From an uncultured Collinsella sp. (GTDB lineage: Bacteria > Actinomycetota > Coriobacteriia > Coriobacteriales > Coriobacteriaceae): a stretch of 24,224 nt of DNA. How positions within the stretch are numbered: the first letter of the stretch is position 1; every line of letters begins with the position of its first letter. The stretch covers positions 1-24,224 of the forward strand of contig UQTN01000018.1 of assembly GCA_900543945.1 (NCBI GenBank), written 5' to 3'. The translations under genes and the position numbers were made by a program. The notes under the pieces are model-generated. The model worked only from the letters and a program-made list of their open reading frames with translations. It made no database searches and had not been told where the DNA came from. Of the stretch, positions 16,008 through 23,352 are shown one piece after another.

Positions 16008-16082
16008 GGTCCGCCGGTCTATGAACGACGGACCGCTCGACGCTGTGCGGGCTCAACATAGGGGCGCTGTCCTTGTTGGGCC
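16008..16082 (+). other. Possible divergent third copy of the structured element (copy C)
   Basis: A hairpin GGTCCGCCG/CGACGGACC (16008-16034, one mismatch) is followed directly by GCTCGACGCTGTGCGGG, which matches the linker of copy B at 16 of 17 positions. A second stem, GGCTCAACA with TGTTGGGCC (16050-16058 and 16074-16082, one G-U pair), comes next. The hairpin-linker-hairpin order is kept but the inner arm of copies A and B is lost. It lies between two minus-strand genes, so read on the plus strand it is antisense. Confidence 0.35.
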
Positions 16083-16098
16083 GTTTGCGCCCGGGGCG

Positions 16099-18690
16099 TT
16101 ACCCGAGCACGCGTACGGGCCCCAAGAGACCGCTGGGCTCGGAGGGCTCGGTCATGCCGAACACGTCGGGGACGGCGTGGTCGAGGGTGTTGATGATGTC
16201 AATCGTGAGCGCGTGCTCACCGGCTAAAAGTGCGGCGGCCTCAAAGCGGTAAGGCGGACAGATGCGGGTGCCGAGGGATTTGCCGTCGAGGGTGACGGTT
16301 GCGGTCTCAAAGACCTCCCCAAGGTCGATGACAGCGCGGCTGGCCGCTTCGCCCAGGACAAAGGAGGCCTGGTAGCGGAACGTGCCGGCCTTGCCGGGGA
16401 ACTCGGCCGAGGAAAGGTCGTGCAGGTCTGCAAGCTCAACAGACTCGCCAAAGGCATCGGTACCAGGGGCAGAGAAGGCAACCGCCCAGGGCCCGTCGAC
16501 GCATGTGGCTTCGTCTCCAGCAGTTGCCGCGCCGGCGGAACCTGTAGCCCCAAGGACCACGATGCAGCTCTCGTAGGGAGCCAGCTCGAGCGTGCCGTCA
16601 AAGGCGGCGGGATCGGTGCCGTTGAGCAGGTCGAGGCGCGCGCCTGCAACGGGTATGCCGTCGGCAAGCGCAATCTGAGTGGAGATACCCTGCTTGGGAT
16701 GCTCGTTGACGAGCATCAGATAGGTCTCGCCCGCCCGCTCGTAGCGCAGTGCGCGCAGCCAGGGCTGGGACTCGGCACAAACCACGGTCTGCATACCGGC
16801 GTCGGCAAGCGTGCCTGCGAGCTCGGCGGTTGCCAGGAGCTTGATGCCGGCGACCGCGGCTGCATCCAGGGAGGCAAAGCCCTCGCGACCTGCAGTGTCA
16901 CCGTCGTAGCGCTTGTTCGGCAACTCATCCAGCGCGTACACGGCAACACCTGCGGCTGCGGCACGCGCGGCAAAGTCGAGCACGGCTTCGCCGACAAACT
17001 CGGCTCCGGGCATCACCAGGCAGCGGTATGCCTGGCCGTTCACGCTAAAGCCGCTACCGTCTGCGGCAATTTCAACGGCATAGCGCCCTGCGTCCTCAAA
17101 TGCCTCTGCCGGCACGATGTCAAAGTCGACCTGCGCGCGCATAAGCTCGGAGGCGGCATGCTGCATAAAGTTCGCCTCGCCTGCCCACTCGGCGTCCGCA
17201 TGGTAGAGAAGCGCCACCGGGGTCGTTGCGCGCCCGCCGCTCAGCAGGCTCGCCGTACGGTTCATGTAGCTCATAAGCTGCCCAAAGTGTGCAAACTGGG
17301 GGTTTTGGCCATGCGCATAGAAATGCGGCGGGCAGTCCCAGTCGGGGAAGGCGGCCATGCTAAAGGCATGCGGCACAAACCAATTGACGCCGCGCACCAA
17401 AAAATGATCGGCGATCCACTTCATCTCGCGTAGGCCTTCGTGCCATCCAAATGCGCCAAAGACCTCGGCCATGCAGCGCCCCTGCTTTTTGGGGTCGAGG
17501 TGTGCTGCCGAGGAGCCCAGCTTGGGCAGCACGTAGTTATAGAACTCGAGGTCCCACACGCCGCGTCCGTAGCTGTGAAGGCCGCGGTCCATGCCGGGTA
17601 CCAGCTGGTTGATCACGATGTCGACGCCCGCCATGTCCTGACCGCCCACGGCGCGGAAGTAGTGCCCGGCGCCCACGCCCAGGCGCGCGTGGCAGTCCTT
17701 GTCCTCGATAACGTGGCCGATGTACTGCACGCCGCGCGCGCGGCACCAGTCTCCGAGCTGGTCGCAGAAGCACTCCTTATAGAGGGTGCTCGCGATGTCC
17801 ATATAGACGTGGCGTACGTGCGCGCCGGCCGGCTCGCGGTCCCACAGGTGCGGGAGCTCGGCCAGGTAGCGCTCGCCCAGTGCCGCGCGCAGGCGACGCT
17901 CAAGCTCGGCCGACCAGGGTAGGGGCGCGGTGGCCTTGCCGATGAGCGTGTCCGAGATGCCATCGGGGCCCGTGGTGCCCTTCTCGTTGGCAAATCCGGG
18001 CTCATCGGAGAAAAAGCCCAAGATGGTCTTGCCAAACTCATCGCCCAGATGCTCAAAATGCGGCTCGTAGACAGCATCGATGAGCTGCGCCACCGAGGCG
18101 CGGTCGACCATATTGATGTAGTCCTCGTTGTAGGAGGTCTTGCCGCTCGTGAACATCACGCATGCCTGCGTGAGGCCCGCAGGTGCATCGAAGACCAGGC
18201 GGCTGGGGTTGCCGTCTGCATCGTCGATTACTCGGTAAGCGACGTCGACGGGGCTGCCGTCCTGCATAAATGTCACGCCGTAGAAGCGCTCCGTTTTGTC
18301 GAGCATGTTGGCGAGCGCGATGCTCGCGGCGGACGTGGGGCCCACGATGTCGAACGTGCGGTGCGTGAGCACGATCTTGCGGAGCTCGGGCACGGCCTCC
18401 TTGACGGCGCCGTTGGCAAAGCCCGTGGGGAAGTGCGCGTCGTCCAAGATCCAGAGCTTAAGGCCCAGCTGCCTGCACTCGTCAATGACAAAGCGCAAGT
18501 CGCGCCACCAGCCCTCGCCGCAAAAATCGGGGTGTGGGCGGCTTTCGAGACAGACCTCGTGGATGTCGGCGCCGGCGATCTTTTCCAGATACTCGGCAAT
18601 GGTCTTATGGCTCTCGCCCTTCATCCACAAAAACGGAAGCACGTGGTTGTCGTATGTGCCCTCGAGCACCTGCTGATAGTACGCGGTCAT
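16099..18690 (-). CDS. Large cytoplasmic glycoside hydrolase (GH106-like)
   Basis: An 863-residue protein. I chose the ATG at 18690 because AGGAGG lies four bases before it; the open frame extends upstream through the promoter and into the antisense of the AraC gene. The N-terminal region is a TIM-barrel-like domain. It contains LKLWILDDAHFPTGFANG (residues 77-94), like the 'DE-x-WPSG' segment of GH106 alpha-L-rhamnosidases. FFSDEPGF with Asp229/Glu230 carries the likely catalytic acids. A further motif WDCPPHFYAHGQNP recurs in unclassified relatives. The C-terminal 120 or so residues look like a galactose-binding jelly-roll domain. There is no signal peptide. It is divergent from an AraC regulator across 114 bp, which probably controls it. 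The exact sugar released is unknown; rhamnosidase is only a guess. Confidence 0.8.
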   Translation of the reverse strand: MTAYYQQVLEGTYDNHVLPFLWMKGESHKTIAEYLEKIAGADIHEVCLESRPHPDFCGEGWWRDLRFVIDECRQLGLKLWILDDAHFPTGFANGAVKEAVPELRKIVLTHRTFDIVGPTSAASIALANMLDKTERFYGVTFMQDGSPVDVAYRVIDDADGNPSRLVFDAPAGLTQACVMFTSGKTSYNEDYINMVDRASVAQLIDAVYEPHFEHLGDEFGKTILGFFSDEPGFANEKGTTGPDGISDTLIGKATAPLPWSAELERRLRAALGERYLAELPHLWDREPAGAHVRHVYMDIASTLYKECFCDQLGDWCRARGVQYIGHVIEDKDCHARLGVGAGHYFRAVGGQDMAGVDIVINQLVPGMDRGLHSYGRGVWDLEFYNYVLPKLGSSAAHLDPKKQGRCMAEVFGAFGWHEGLREMKWIADHFLVRGVNWFVPHAFSMAAFPDWDCPPHFYAHGQNPQFAHFGQLMSYMNRTASLLSGGRATTPVALLYHADAEWAGEANFMQHAASELMRAQVDFDIVPAEAFEDAGRYAVEIAADGSGFSVNGQAYRCLVMPGAEFVGEAVLDFAARAAAAGVAVYALDELPNKRYDGDTAGREGFASLDAAAVAGIKLLATAELAGTLADAGMQTVVCAESQPWLRALRYERAGETYLMLVNEHPKQGISTQIALADGIPVAGARLDLLNGTDPAAFDGTLELAPYESCIVVLGATGSAGAATAGDEATCVDGPWAVAFSAPGTDAFGESVELADLHDLSSAEFPGKAGTFRYQASFVLGEAASRAVIDLGEVFETATVTLDGKSLGTRICPPYRFEAAALLAGEHALTIDIINTLDHAVPDVFGMTEPSEPSGLLGPVRVLG

Positions 18691-18729
18691 GGATCCTCCT
18701 TGGCTCGATCGATCTGCTGCATAGCACAG

Positions 18730-18758
18730 ATTATGGACGCGTCGGCGCGTTCTGCTAA
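18730..18758 (-). promoter_or_regulatory. Candidate promoter of the GH106-like gene
   Basis: On the minus strand, TTAGCA (18758-18753) and CATAAT (18735-18730) are separated by 17 bp. The same -35 and spacing occur in the EIIA promoter at 21470-21498. An inverted repeat ACGCG-TCGG-CGCGT (18737-18750) fills the spacer and is a likely operator. Confidence 0.55.
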
Positions 18759-18804
18759 TATCTGAATCACGACGAACTATGACCAAATCAACGATTGGCA
18801 AGCC

Positions 18805-19797
18805 ATGGAGATCGACGAGCTCGAGCGTAGGCTCAACGAACTGAGCGCCAGTGAGATCGCTTATAAAGACGGCATGGCATTTGATTGGTCGATTATGACC
18901 GAGCATGTCGAAATCGACGGATGCCCAGTGCGCAAGATTGGCCAGCCAGGGTTTGCCTATGCCCAGCCCGGCATGCCGCGTGGCCTGACGATAAGGAAAA
19001 ACTCGCGCTTTAATGCAGTTCCCGAGCACGTGCATGATTACGTGGAGCTGAGCTATGTGTATCGCGGACGCTGCCCGCAGACGGTGGCGGGGGAGAGGCT
19101 CGAGCTGGGCCGCAACGAGGTGCTTTTGCTCGACGCCCTCTGCCCGCATGCCGTGGCGGCGCTTGGTGAGGACGACATCATGCTGAGCATGACCGTTTCA
19201 CGCTCTTTTTTGCGCCGGAGTCTCGAGTCGAGCCTCTCGCGCGAGAGCGCGGTCTCGCGGTTTTTGTTCAACGCGCTCAACAGCGAGACGGACCATCGGG
19301 GCCATGTCCGTTTTCATTGCGGCGAGAGCCGTCGGATTCGGCGCTACATGCAGGAGATGCTCTGCGAGCTGTACGACCCGAGCCCCAACGGTCCCGAGAT
19401 CGTCTTGCGTCTGTTTCAGCTGTTTTTGGCCGAGCTCATGGATTGCTACGAGCGCGAGCTGGTGCGCGGCGCGGCGGACGGCGCAGCGGGGCCCACTGCC
19501 CTGGTGACGGGAATGCTTGGCTATATCGATCGCGAATTCGCTGCATGCTCCCTCGAGGGGATGGCGGCGGAGTTTGGCTTGAGCCCTAATTATGCGACGG
19601 CGCTCCTCAAGCGGCATGTGGGCAAGACCTTTAGGCAGCTTGTGCAGGAGCGACGCCTGGTACGTGCGGCCGAGCTTCTGCGCGGCGGCGCCACGGCCGG
19701 GGCGGCTGCGCATGCGGTGGGCTATGAAAACATGAGCTTCTTCTACCGTAAGTTTCACGACAAGTATGGCTGCACCCCCGCGGCATACCGCCGGTAA
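18805..19797 (+). CDS. AraC-family transcriptional regulator
   Basis: A 330-residue protein. The N-terminal half is a cupin-like sensor (PEHVHDYVELSYVYRG near residues 73-88, with metal-type His residues). The last 95 or so residues hold the paired helix-turn-helix of the family: CSLEGMAAEFGLSPNYATALLKR is the first unit (LEGMAAEFGLSPNYATALL) and AAHAVGYENMSFFYRKFHDKYG the second (VGYENMSFFYRKFHDKYG). The ribosome site before the ATG at 18805 is weak. It is divergent from the GH106-like gene and 170 bp upstream of the GH1 gene on the same strand, so it could control both. AraC proteins in such positions usually activate sugar genes in response to an oligosaccharide; the ligand here is unknown. 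A plus-strand -10-like TAATAT is at 18756. Confidence 0.93.
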   Translation: MEIDELERRLNELSASEIAYKDGMAFDWSIMTEHVEIDGCPVRKIGQPGFAYAQPGMPRGLTIRKNSRFNAVPEHVHDYVELSYVYRGRCPQTVAGERLELGRNEVLLLDALCPHAVAALGEDDIMLSMTVSRSFLRRSLESSLSRESAVSRFLFNALNSETDHRGHVRFHCGESRRIRRYMQEMLCELYDPSPNGPEIVLRLFQLFLAELMDCYERELVRGAADGAAGPTALVTGMLGYIDREFAACSLEGMAAEFGLSPNYATALLKRHVGKTFRQLVQERRLVRAAELLRGGATAGAAAHAVGYENMSFFYRKFHDKYGCTPAAYRR

Positions 19798-19967
19798 GCG
19801 CGGGGCGGATTGTCTTCGCTCCTTCGGTGTCAAAAAGTTTCAGCTGCAGCGCTGTTGCAGCGCGCGTCTGCGAAAAGAAGTGTCCAAATCGGCGCCTTCG
19901 CCCTGGCCTGGAGCGACTCGGCGGCATACTCGTTTCATCAGCAACACGCATGAGCGAGGAGGCACTT

Positions 19968-21407
19968 ATGGGATTCCCCGAGGGTTTCTATTGGGGCGGC
20001 GCCACGGCCGCCAATCAGTTTGAGGGCGCTTGGAACGTTGACGGCCGCGGTCCGTCGGTCGACGACCACTTCTTGGGTGGCAGCTACAAGGAGCCGCGCC
20101 AGATTACGATCGACATCGACCCTAACCGCTTCTACCCCAACCATGACGGCATCGATTTCTACCATCACTACGAGGAGGACATCGCGCTGTTCGCCGAGAT
20201 AGGCTTCAACATGTTCCGCATGTCCATCTCTTGGAGCCGCATCTTCCCCAACGGCGACGACGCCGAGCCCAACGAGGCCGGCCTCGCCTTTTACGACCGC
20301 GTCTTCGACTGCCTGCGCGCTCACAATATCGAGCCGCTCGTGACCCTGTCGCACTACGAGATGCCTTATCACCTGGTCGAGAAATACAACGGCTGGGCGA
20401 GCCGCGAGCTCATCGGCTTCTTTGAGAAGTACTGCCAGACCGTCTTCGACCGCTATCAGGACAAGGTCAAGTTCTGGCTCACCTTCAACGAGATCAACTG
20501 CGGCACCCAGGACATGGGCAACCTCTTTGGGACCAGCATGATCCAGGGCTTTGAGGGCCCGGCTTCGGCGGTCCACACCACGCCGCAGGCCCGTATGCAG
20601 GCCCTGCATCACCAGTTTGTCGCCAGCGGCCGCGTCGTGCGCTATGCCCACGAGCACTATCCGCAGTTTAAGATGGGCAACATGGACTGCTTCATCCTCT
20701 CCTATGCCGCCACGTGCGATCCGGCCGACGTGTTCGCCACGCAGCAGGAGATGAATACCATGAACTGGTACTGCTCCGACGTGCAGGTGCGCGGCAAGTA
20801 TCCGTTCTATGCCAAGCGCTTCTGGGCCGAGAACGATGTCGAGCTTGTGATGGAGGACGGTGACCTGCAGGATATCGCCGACGGCAAGGTCGATTTCTAC
20901 ACCTTTAGCTACTACATGTCCGGCGCCGTGGGCACCCACAAGGATCACGAGATGACCGAGGGCAACATGACCTTTGGCGGCAAGAATCCCTATCTGGAGT
21001 CCACCGACTGGGGCTGGCAGATCGATCCGCTGGGTCTGCGCATCGCCCTCAACGAGATTTACGCCCGCTACGAGATTCCGCTGATGGTGGTCGAGAATGG
21101 CATGGGCGCCTACGATGAGGTCGAGGAGGACGGCTCCATCCACGACCCGTATCGTATCGCCTACTTGCAGAGCCACGTCAAGGCCATGGGCGAGGCCATT
21201 GCCGACGGCGTCGACCTGATCGCCTACACCTGGTGGGGCCCCATCGACCTGGTTTCCGCCGGCACCGGCGAGATGCGCAAGCGCTACGGCTTTATCCACG
21301 TCGATAAGTACGACGACGGCACCGGTACCTACGAGCGACGCCGCAAGGACAGCTTCTACGCCTACCAGAAGATCATCAAGTCCAACGGTGCCGAGGGCCT
21401 GGATTAA
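19968..21407 (+). CDS. GH1 6-phospho-beta-glucosidase
   Basis: A 479-residue GH1 enzyme. The ATG at 19968 has GAGGAGG five bases upstream; the open frame extends 141 bases further but without a ribosome site. The family start GFPEGFYWGGATAANQFEG is intact. Acid/base Glu175 lies in LTFNEIN and nucleophile Glu376 in VVENGMG. The length and the C-terminal segment GEMRKRYGFIHVD are typical of bacterial 6-phospho-beta-glucosidases of the BglA/BglB type. It would split PTS-phosphorylated beta-glucosides into glucose 6-phosphate and an aglycone or sugar in the cytoplasm. The EIIA gene follows by 140 bp and an AraC regulator precedes it. Specificity for the phosphorylated substrate is inferred from family and PTS context. 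Confidence 0.94.
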   Translation: MGFPEGFYWGGATAANQFEGAWNVDGRGPSVDDHFLGGSYKEPRQITIDIDPNRFYPNHDGIDFYHHYEEDIALFAEIGFNMFRMSISWSRIFPNGDDAEPNEAGLAFYDRVFDCLRAHNIEPLVTLSHYEMPYHLVEKYNGWASRELIGFFEKYCQTVFDRYQDKVKFWLTFNEINCGTQDMGNLFGTSMIQGFEGPASAVHTTPQARMQALHHQFVASGRVVRYAHEHYPQFKMGNMDCFILSYAATCDPADVFATQQEMNTMNWYCSDVQVRGKYPFYAKRFWAENDVELVMEDGDLQDIADGKVDFYTFSYYMSGAVGTHKDHEMTEGNMTFGGKNPYLESTDWGWQIDPLGLRIALNEIYARYEIPLMVVENGMGAYDEVEEDGSIHDPYRIAYLQSHVKAMGEAIADGVDLIAYTWWGPIDLVSAGTGEMRKRYGFIHVDKYDDGTGTYERRRKDSFYAYQKIIKSNGAEGLD

Positions 21408-21469
21408 TCGACAATATGAGTGCCACCGGGGAAAAGCGTTGGGATGGGCTCGCGATTCGAGTCCCCACC

Positions 21470-21498
21470 TTAGCATTTGAACCATTTGGCACTATAAT
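21470..21498 (+). promoter_or_regulatory. Promoter of the EIIA gene
   Basis: TTAGCA (21470-21475), a 17-bp spacer and a perfect TATAAT (21493-21498) lie 50 bp before the EIIA start. The EIIA gene can therefore be expressed independently of the GH1 gene upstream, fitting a shared EIIA that serves more than one permease. Confidence 0.7.
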
Positions 21499-21547
21499 CA
21501 CCATAGGCATGCGCACAACGTTGCGCTTAATCAAGAGGAGAAAACGT

Positions 21548-22084
21548 ATGGGTCTGTTTGACATGTTCAAGAAGAAGGCTGAGCCCGCGACTGCCGCTGC
21601 TCCGTCCTCCATCTCTGCTTCTGCCGGCGCCGACGTGCTGTGCTCGCCCGTCAAGGGCAAGGTCATCAAGATGGCCGACGTGCCCGATCCCGTCTTTGGT
21701 GGCGAGGTTCTGGGCAAGGGCTGCGCCGTGTGGCCCGAGGACGACCTGGTCTACGCTCCCTGCGACGGCAAGGTGACCGTCACCATGGGTCACGCCGTGG
21801 GTCTGCAGTCCGATAGCGGCATCGAGGTTCTGGTGCACGTTGGCGTCGATACCGTCAACATGAACGGCGACGGCTTCGAGGGCTTCGTCAAGGCCGACGA
21901 CGTCGTGAAGGCTGGCCAGCCCATGCTCAAGATCGACCGTGCCAAGATCGCTGCTGCCGGCTACAAGGACTGCGTCGTCGTGGCCGTGTCCAACACCGCC
22001 GAGTTTGCCGATGTCGAGCTCGCCGTCGAGGCCGATTCTGCCGTCGCTGCCGGCGACGCCATCGTTAAGGTCGTCCGCAAGTAA
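21548..22084 (+). CDS. PTS glucose-type EIIA protein, stand-alone
   Basis: A 178-residue protein. The ATG at 21548 has AGAGGAG seven bases upstream. After an N-terminal linker (MGLFDMFKKK, then an Ala/Ser-rich stretch) the EIIA-Glc fold starts near residue 30 (LCSPVKGKVI). Catalytic His97 lies in GIEVLVHVGVDTV and its partner His82 in TMGHAVGL. It accepts phosphate from HPr and passes it to an EIIB. The EIIBC at 6921 has no IIA domain of its own and belongs to the matching family, so this is its likely donor, though several permeases may share it. The gene has its own promoter and a strong terminator. Confidence 0.95.
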   Translation: MGLFDMFKKKAEPATAAAPSSISASAGADVLCSPVKGKVIKMADVPDPVFGGEVLGKGCAVWPEDDLVYAPCDGKVTVTMGHAVGLQSDSGIEVLVHVGVDTVNMNGDGFEGFVKADDVVKAGQPMLKIDRAKIAAAGYKDCVVVAVSNTAEFADVELAVEADSAVAAGDAIVKVVRK

Positions 22085-22109
22085 ACTGCGACAACATAAG
22101 GATGTGCAA

Positions 22110-22140
22110 GGGTGGTCGGGTTATCCGGCCGCCCTTTTTT
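22110..22140 (+). terminator. Rho-independent terminator after the EIIA gene
   Basis: GGGTGGTCGG (22110-22119) pairs with CCGGCCGCCC (22125-22134) including two G-U pairs around GTTAT. Six T residues follow at 22135-22140. It is the clearest terminator in the window. Confidence 0.9.
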
Positions 22141-22226
22141 ATTGCAATGCGGCGGAACGTTTTATTGCGCGTTGGGCGGACCGGTAAACCGTTCGGACGT
22201 TAAATCGAGCCGACTGCGCTTTTGCT

Positions 22227-22256
22227 TTGCCGGGGGCGTTCGTTAGCGGCTAGTAT
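22227..22256 (+). promoter_or_regulatory. Candidate promoter of the lipoprotein gene
   Basis: TTGCCG (22227-22232), an 18-bp spacer and TAGTAT (22251-22256) lie about 64 bp before the start codon. It follows the EIIA terminator, so the lipoprotein gene is probably a separate unit. Confidence 0.45.
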
Positions 22257-22319
22257 GGCCTTATTGTTACGACGTGCACCGTGTTGGGAAGCGCGGTGCC
22301 GCTAGTTGGGAGGAATGTC

Positions 22320-22877
22320 ATGAAGAAGAAGCTGCTGCTTGCGCCCCTGATGGCTGTTCTGGTCGCGTGCGTGGTTGTGCTTTCCGGCTGCGGAGGTCCT
22401 TCGGTTGAGGAACTCATTACCGAGGATCTTACGACGCAGTTTGACGAGGTCAAGAACGGTGGCGACGACTTCCTCGCCGGCCTGGAAGAGGCCTCGGGCG
22501 ACGAGTTCGAGCAGCTGGGCATCGATCCCAAGGAGTACGCCAAGAGCTATCTCGAGGGCTTTGACTACAAGATCGGCGACGTGACGGTCGACGAGGACAA
22601 GGGTGTCGCGACCGCCGAGGTTTCTATCACATGCAAGTCCATGAACCAGATCGTTGAGGATTTTGCCACCCAGTACCAGGAGAAGGTCGCCGCGCTCGAT
22701 TCGATGCCTTCCGATGACGAGCTGTACAAGATGGCCGGTCAGGTTATGGTCGATGTGACCAAGGCTGCTAAGACCAAGGACACCAAGGTCACCTTCAAGT
22801 ATTCCTGCAATGACGACGGCGAGTGGTCTGCCGACGATTCCGCAACCAACGAGATGATGAATGCGATGATGAGCTAG
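22320..22877 (+). CDS. Secreted lipoprotein of unknown function
   Basis: A 185-residue protein. The ATG at 22320 has GGGAGG six bases upstream. The signal peptide starts MKKKLLLAPLMAVL and ends in the lipobox L-S-G-C with the lipidated Cys24. The mature part is acidic, helical at first (EELITEDLTTQFDEV), then has a beta-rich middle (KIGDVTVDEDKGVATAEVSIT) and a Met-rich C-terminus (NEMMNAMMS). This layout is common among small Gram-positive lipoproteins of the DUF5105-like kind, but I do not assign the family. It would be anchored to the outer face of the membrane. The gene is flanked by its own promoter and by structured element B, with no obvious functional partner. Confidence 0.85.
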   Translation: MKKKLLLAPLMAVLVACVVVLSGCGGPSVEELITEDLTTQFDEVKNGGDDFLAGLEEASGDEFEQLGIDPKEYAKSYLEGFDYKIGDVTVDEDKGVATAEVSITCKSMNQIVEDFATQYQEKVAALDSMPSDDELYKMAGQVMVDVTKAAKTKDTKVTFKYSCNDDGEWSADDSATNEMMNAMMS

Positions 22878-22880
22878 GGG

Positions 22881-23022
22881 AGTTACGGCGTTTTACCAAA
22901 CGCCGTAACTGCTCGACGCTGCGCGGGCGCCAGAGCGACAACTTGTCATTCAAAGAGGACGGCATGACCAGAAGGTCTATGCCGTCCTCTTTTCATGCCA
23001 ATTTGTTCGCTCTGGTGCCCGC
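22881..23022 (+). ncRNA. Conserved multi-stem element, copy B (3' of the lipoprotein gene)
   Basis: About 142 nt, starting 3 nt after the lipoprotein stop. A perfect 13-bp hairpin (22881-22893 with 22898-22910, loop TACC) is followed by the linker GCTCGACGCTGC. A 16-bp outer stem (22923-22938 with 23007-23022, one G-U pair) comes next, then ACAA/TTGT (sharing its outermost base). GTCAT/ATGCC has one mismatch. The 11-bp inner stem is GAGGACGGCAT/ATGCCGTCCTC, and the tip is GACC-AGAA-GGTC. Compared with copy A, several pairs are swapped for other pairs (G-C to A-T, T-A to A-T). Confidence 0.6.
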
Positions 23023-23066
23023 TCGCTGCCCGTCCTCTACCTGCGGCGTTCTCGTTGCTGGAAGGT

Positions 23067-23120
23067 GGCAGTTGGGGACGTTCCTTTTCTGCCGGCAGTT
23101 GGGGACACTCCTTGCGCCAG
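23067..23120. repeat. Tandem pair of GGCAGTTGGGGAC units (27-bp period)
   Basis: GGCAGTTGGGGAC starts at 23067 and again at 23094. The first unit is a hairpin with GGCAG (23067-23071) pairing with CTGCC (23089-23093) around a GGGGACGTTC-containing loop. The 27-bp period and loop relate it to the tandem pair at 14120-14180, but the stem is entirely different. Confidence 0.65.
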
Positions 23121-23140
23121 CGTTGCATCGCAAACGCCCG

Positions 23141-23310
23141 GGAAAATGCGACCCGGTTTTTGGCCGAATAGTGGGTCACGGTTTCCGGATGGGGTGGGTT
23201 GCGGAAAGTGCGACCCGGAATATTGCTCCACAACGGGATGCCGTTTCCCCGACGCGCCTCAAACGGAAAGCGCGTCCCATTCCGGAGCTCCAAAACGGGA
23301 TGCGCTTTCC
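23141..23310. repeat. Three 62-bp tandem units, each a 46-nt hairpin
   Basis: Units begin at 23141, 23203 and 23265, exactly 62 bp apart, each starting GGAAA. Each spans 46 nt and ends in TTTCC. In unit 3 GGAAAGCGCGTCCC pairs with GGGATGCGCTTTCC with one G-T; units 1 and 2 pair less perfectly. They fill the space between element B and the HAD gene. No ORF with a ribosome site covers them. Confidence 0.65.
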
Positions 23311-23352
23311 GCGCGGAAGAATTGTCGCAGCTGCGTTAAGCGGTGTCGCTCG

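Noticed and set aside
19843..19861. Short inverted repeat GCTGCA/TGCAGC between the AraC and GH1 genes
   Set aside because: Only six base pairs, with no T-tract and no second copy; too weak to call a terminator or operator.
21440..21475. tRNA-like T-arm (GATTCGAGTCCCC) before the EIIA gene
   Set aside because: The five bases on each side of the TTCGAGT loop do not pair, and no anticodon arm or acceptor stem can be drawn. It is at most a chance match or old relic.
19938..21485. Long minus-strand open frame (515 codons) opposite the GH1 gene
   Set aside because: The plus strand encodes an intact GH1 enzyme with both catalytic Glu residues. The antisense translation is Val/Ala/Gly/His-rich with no recognisable domain.
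23141..23310. CRISPR array
   Set aside because: Units are 62 bp apart, only three, diverged, and palindromic throughout, with no exact repeat plus unique spacer pattern and no cas gene.
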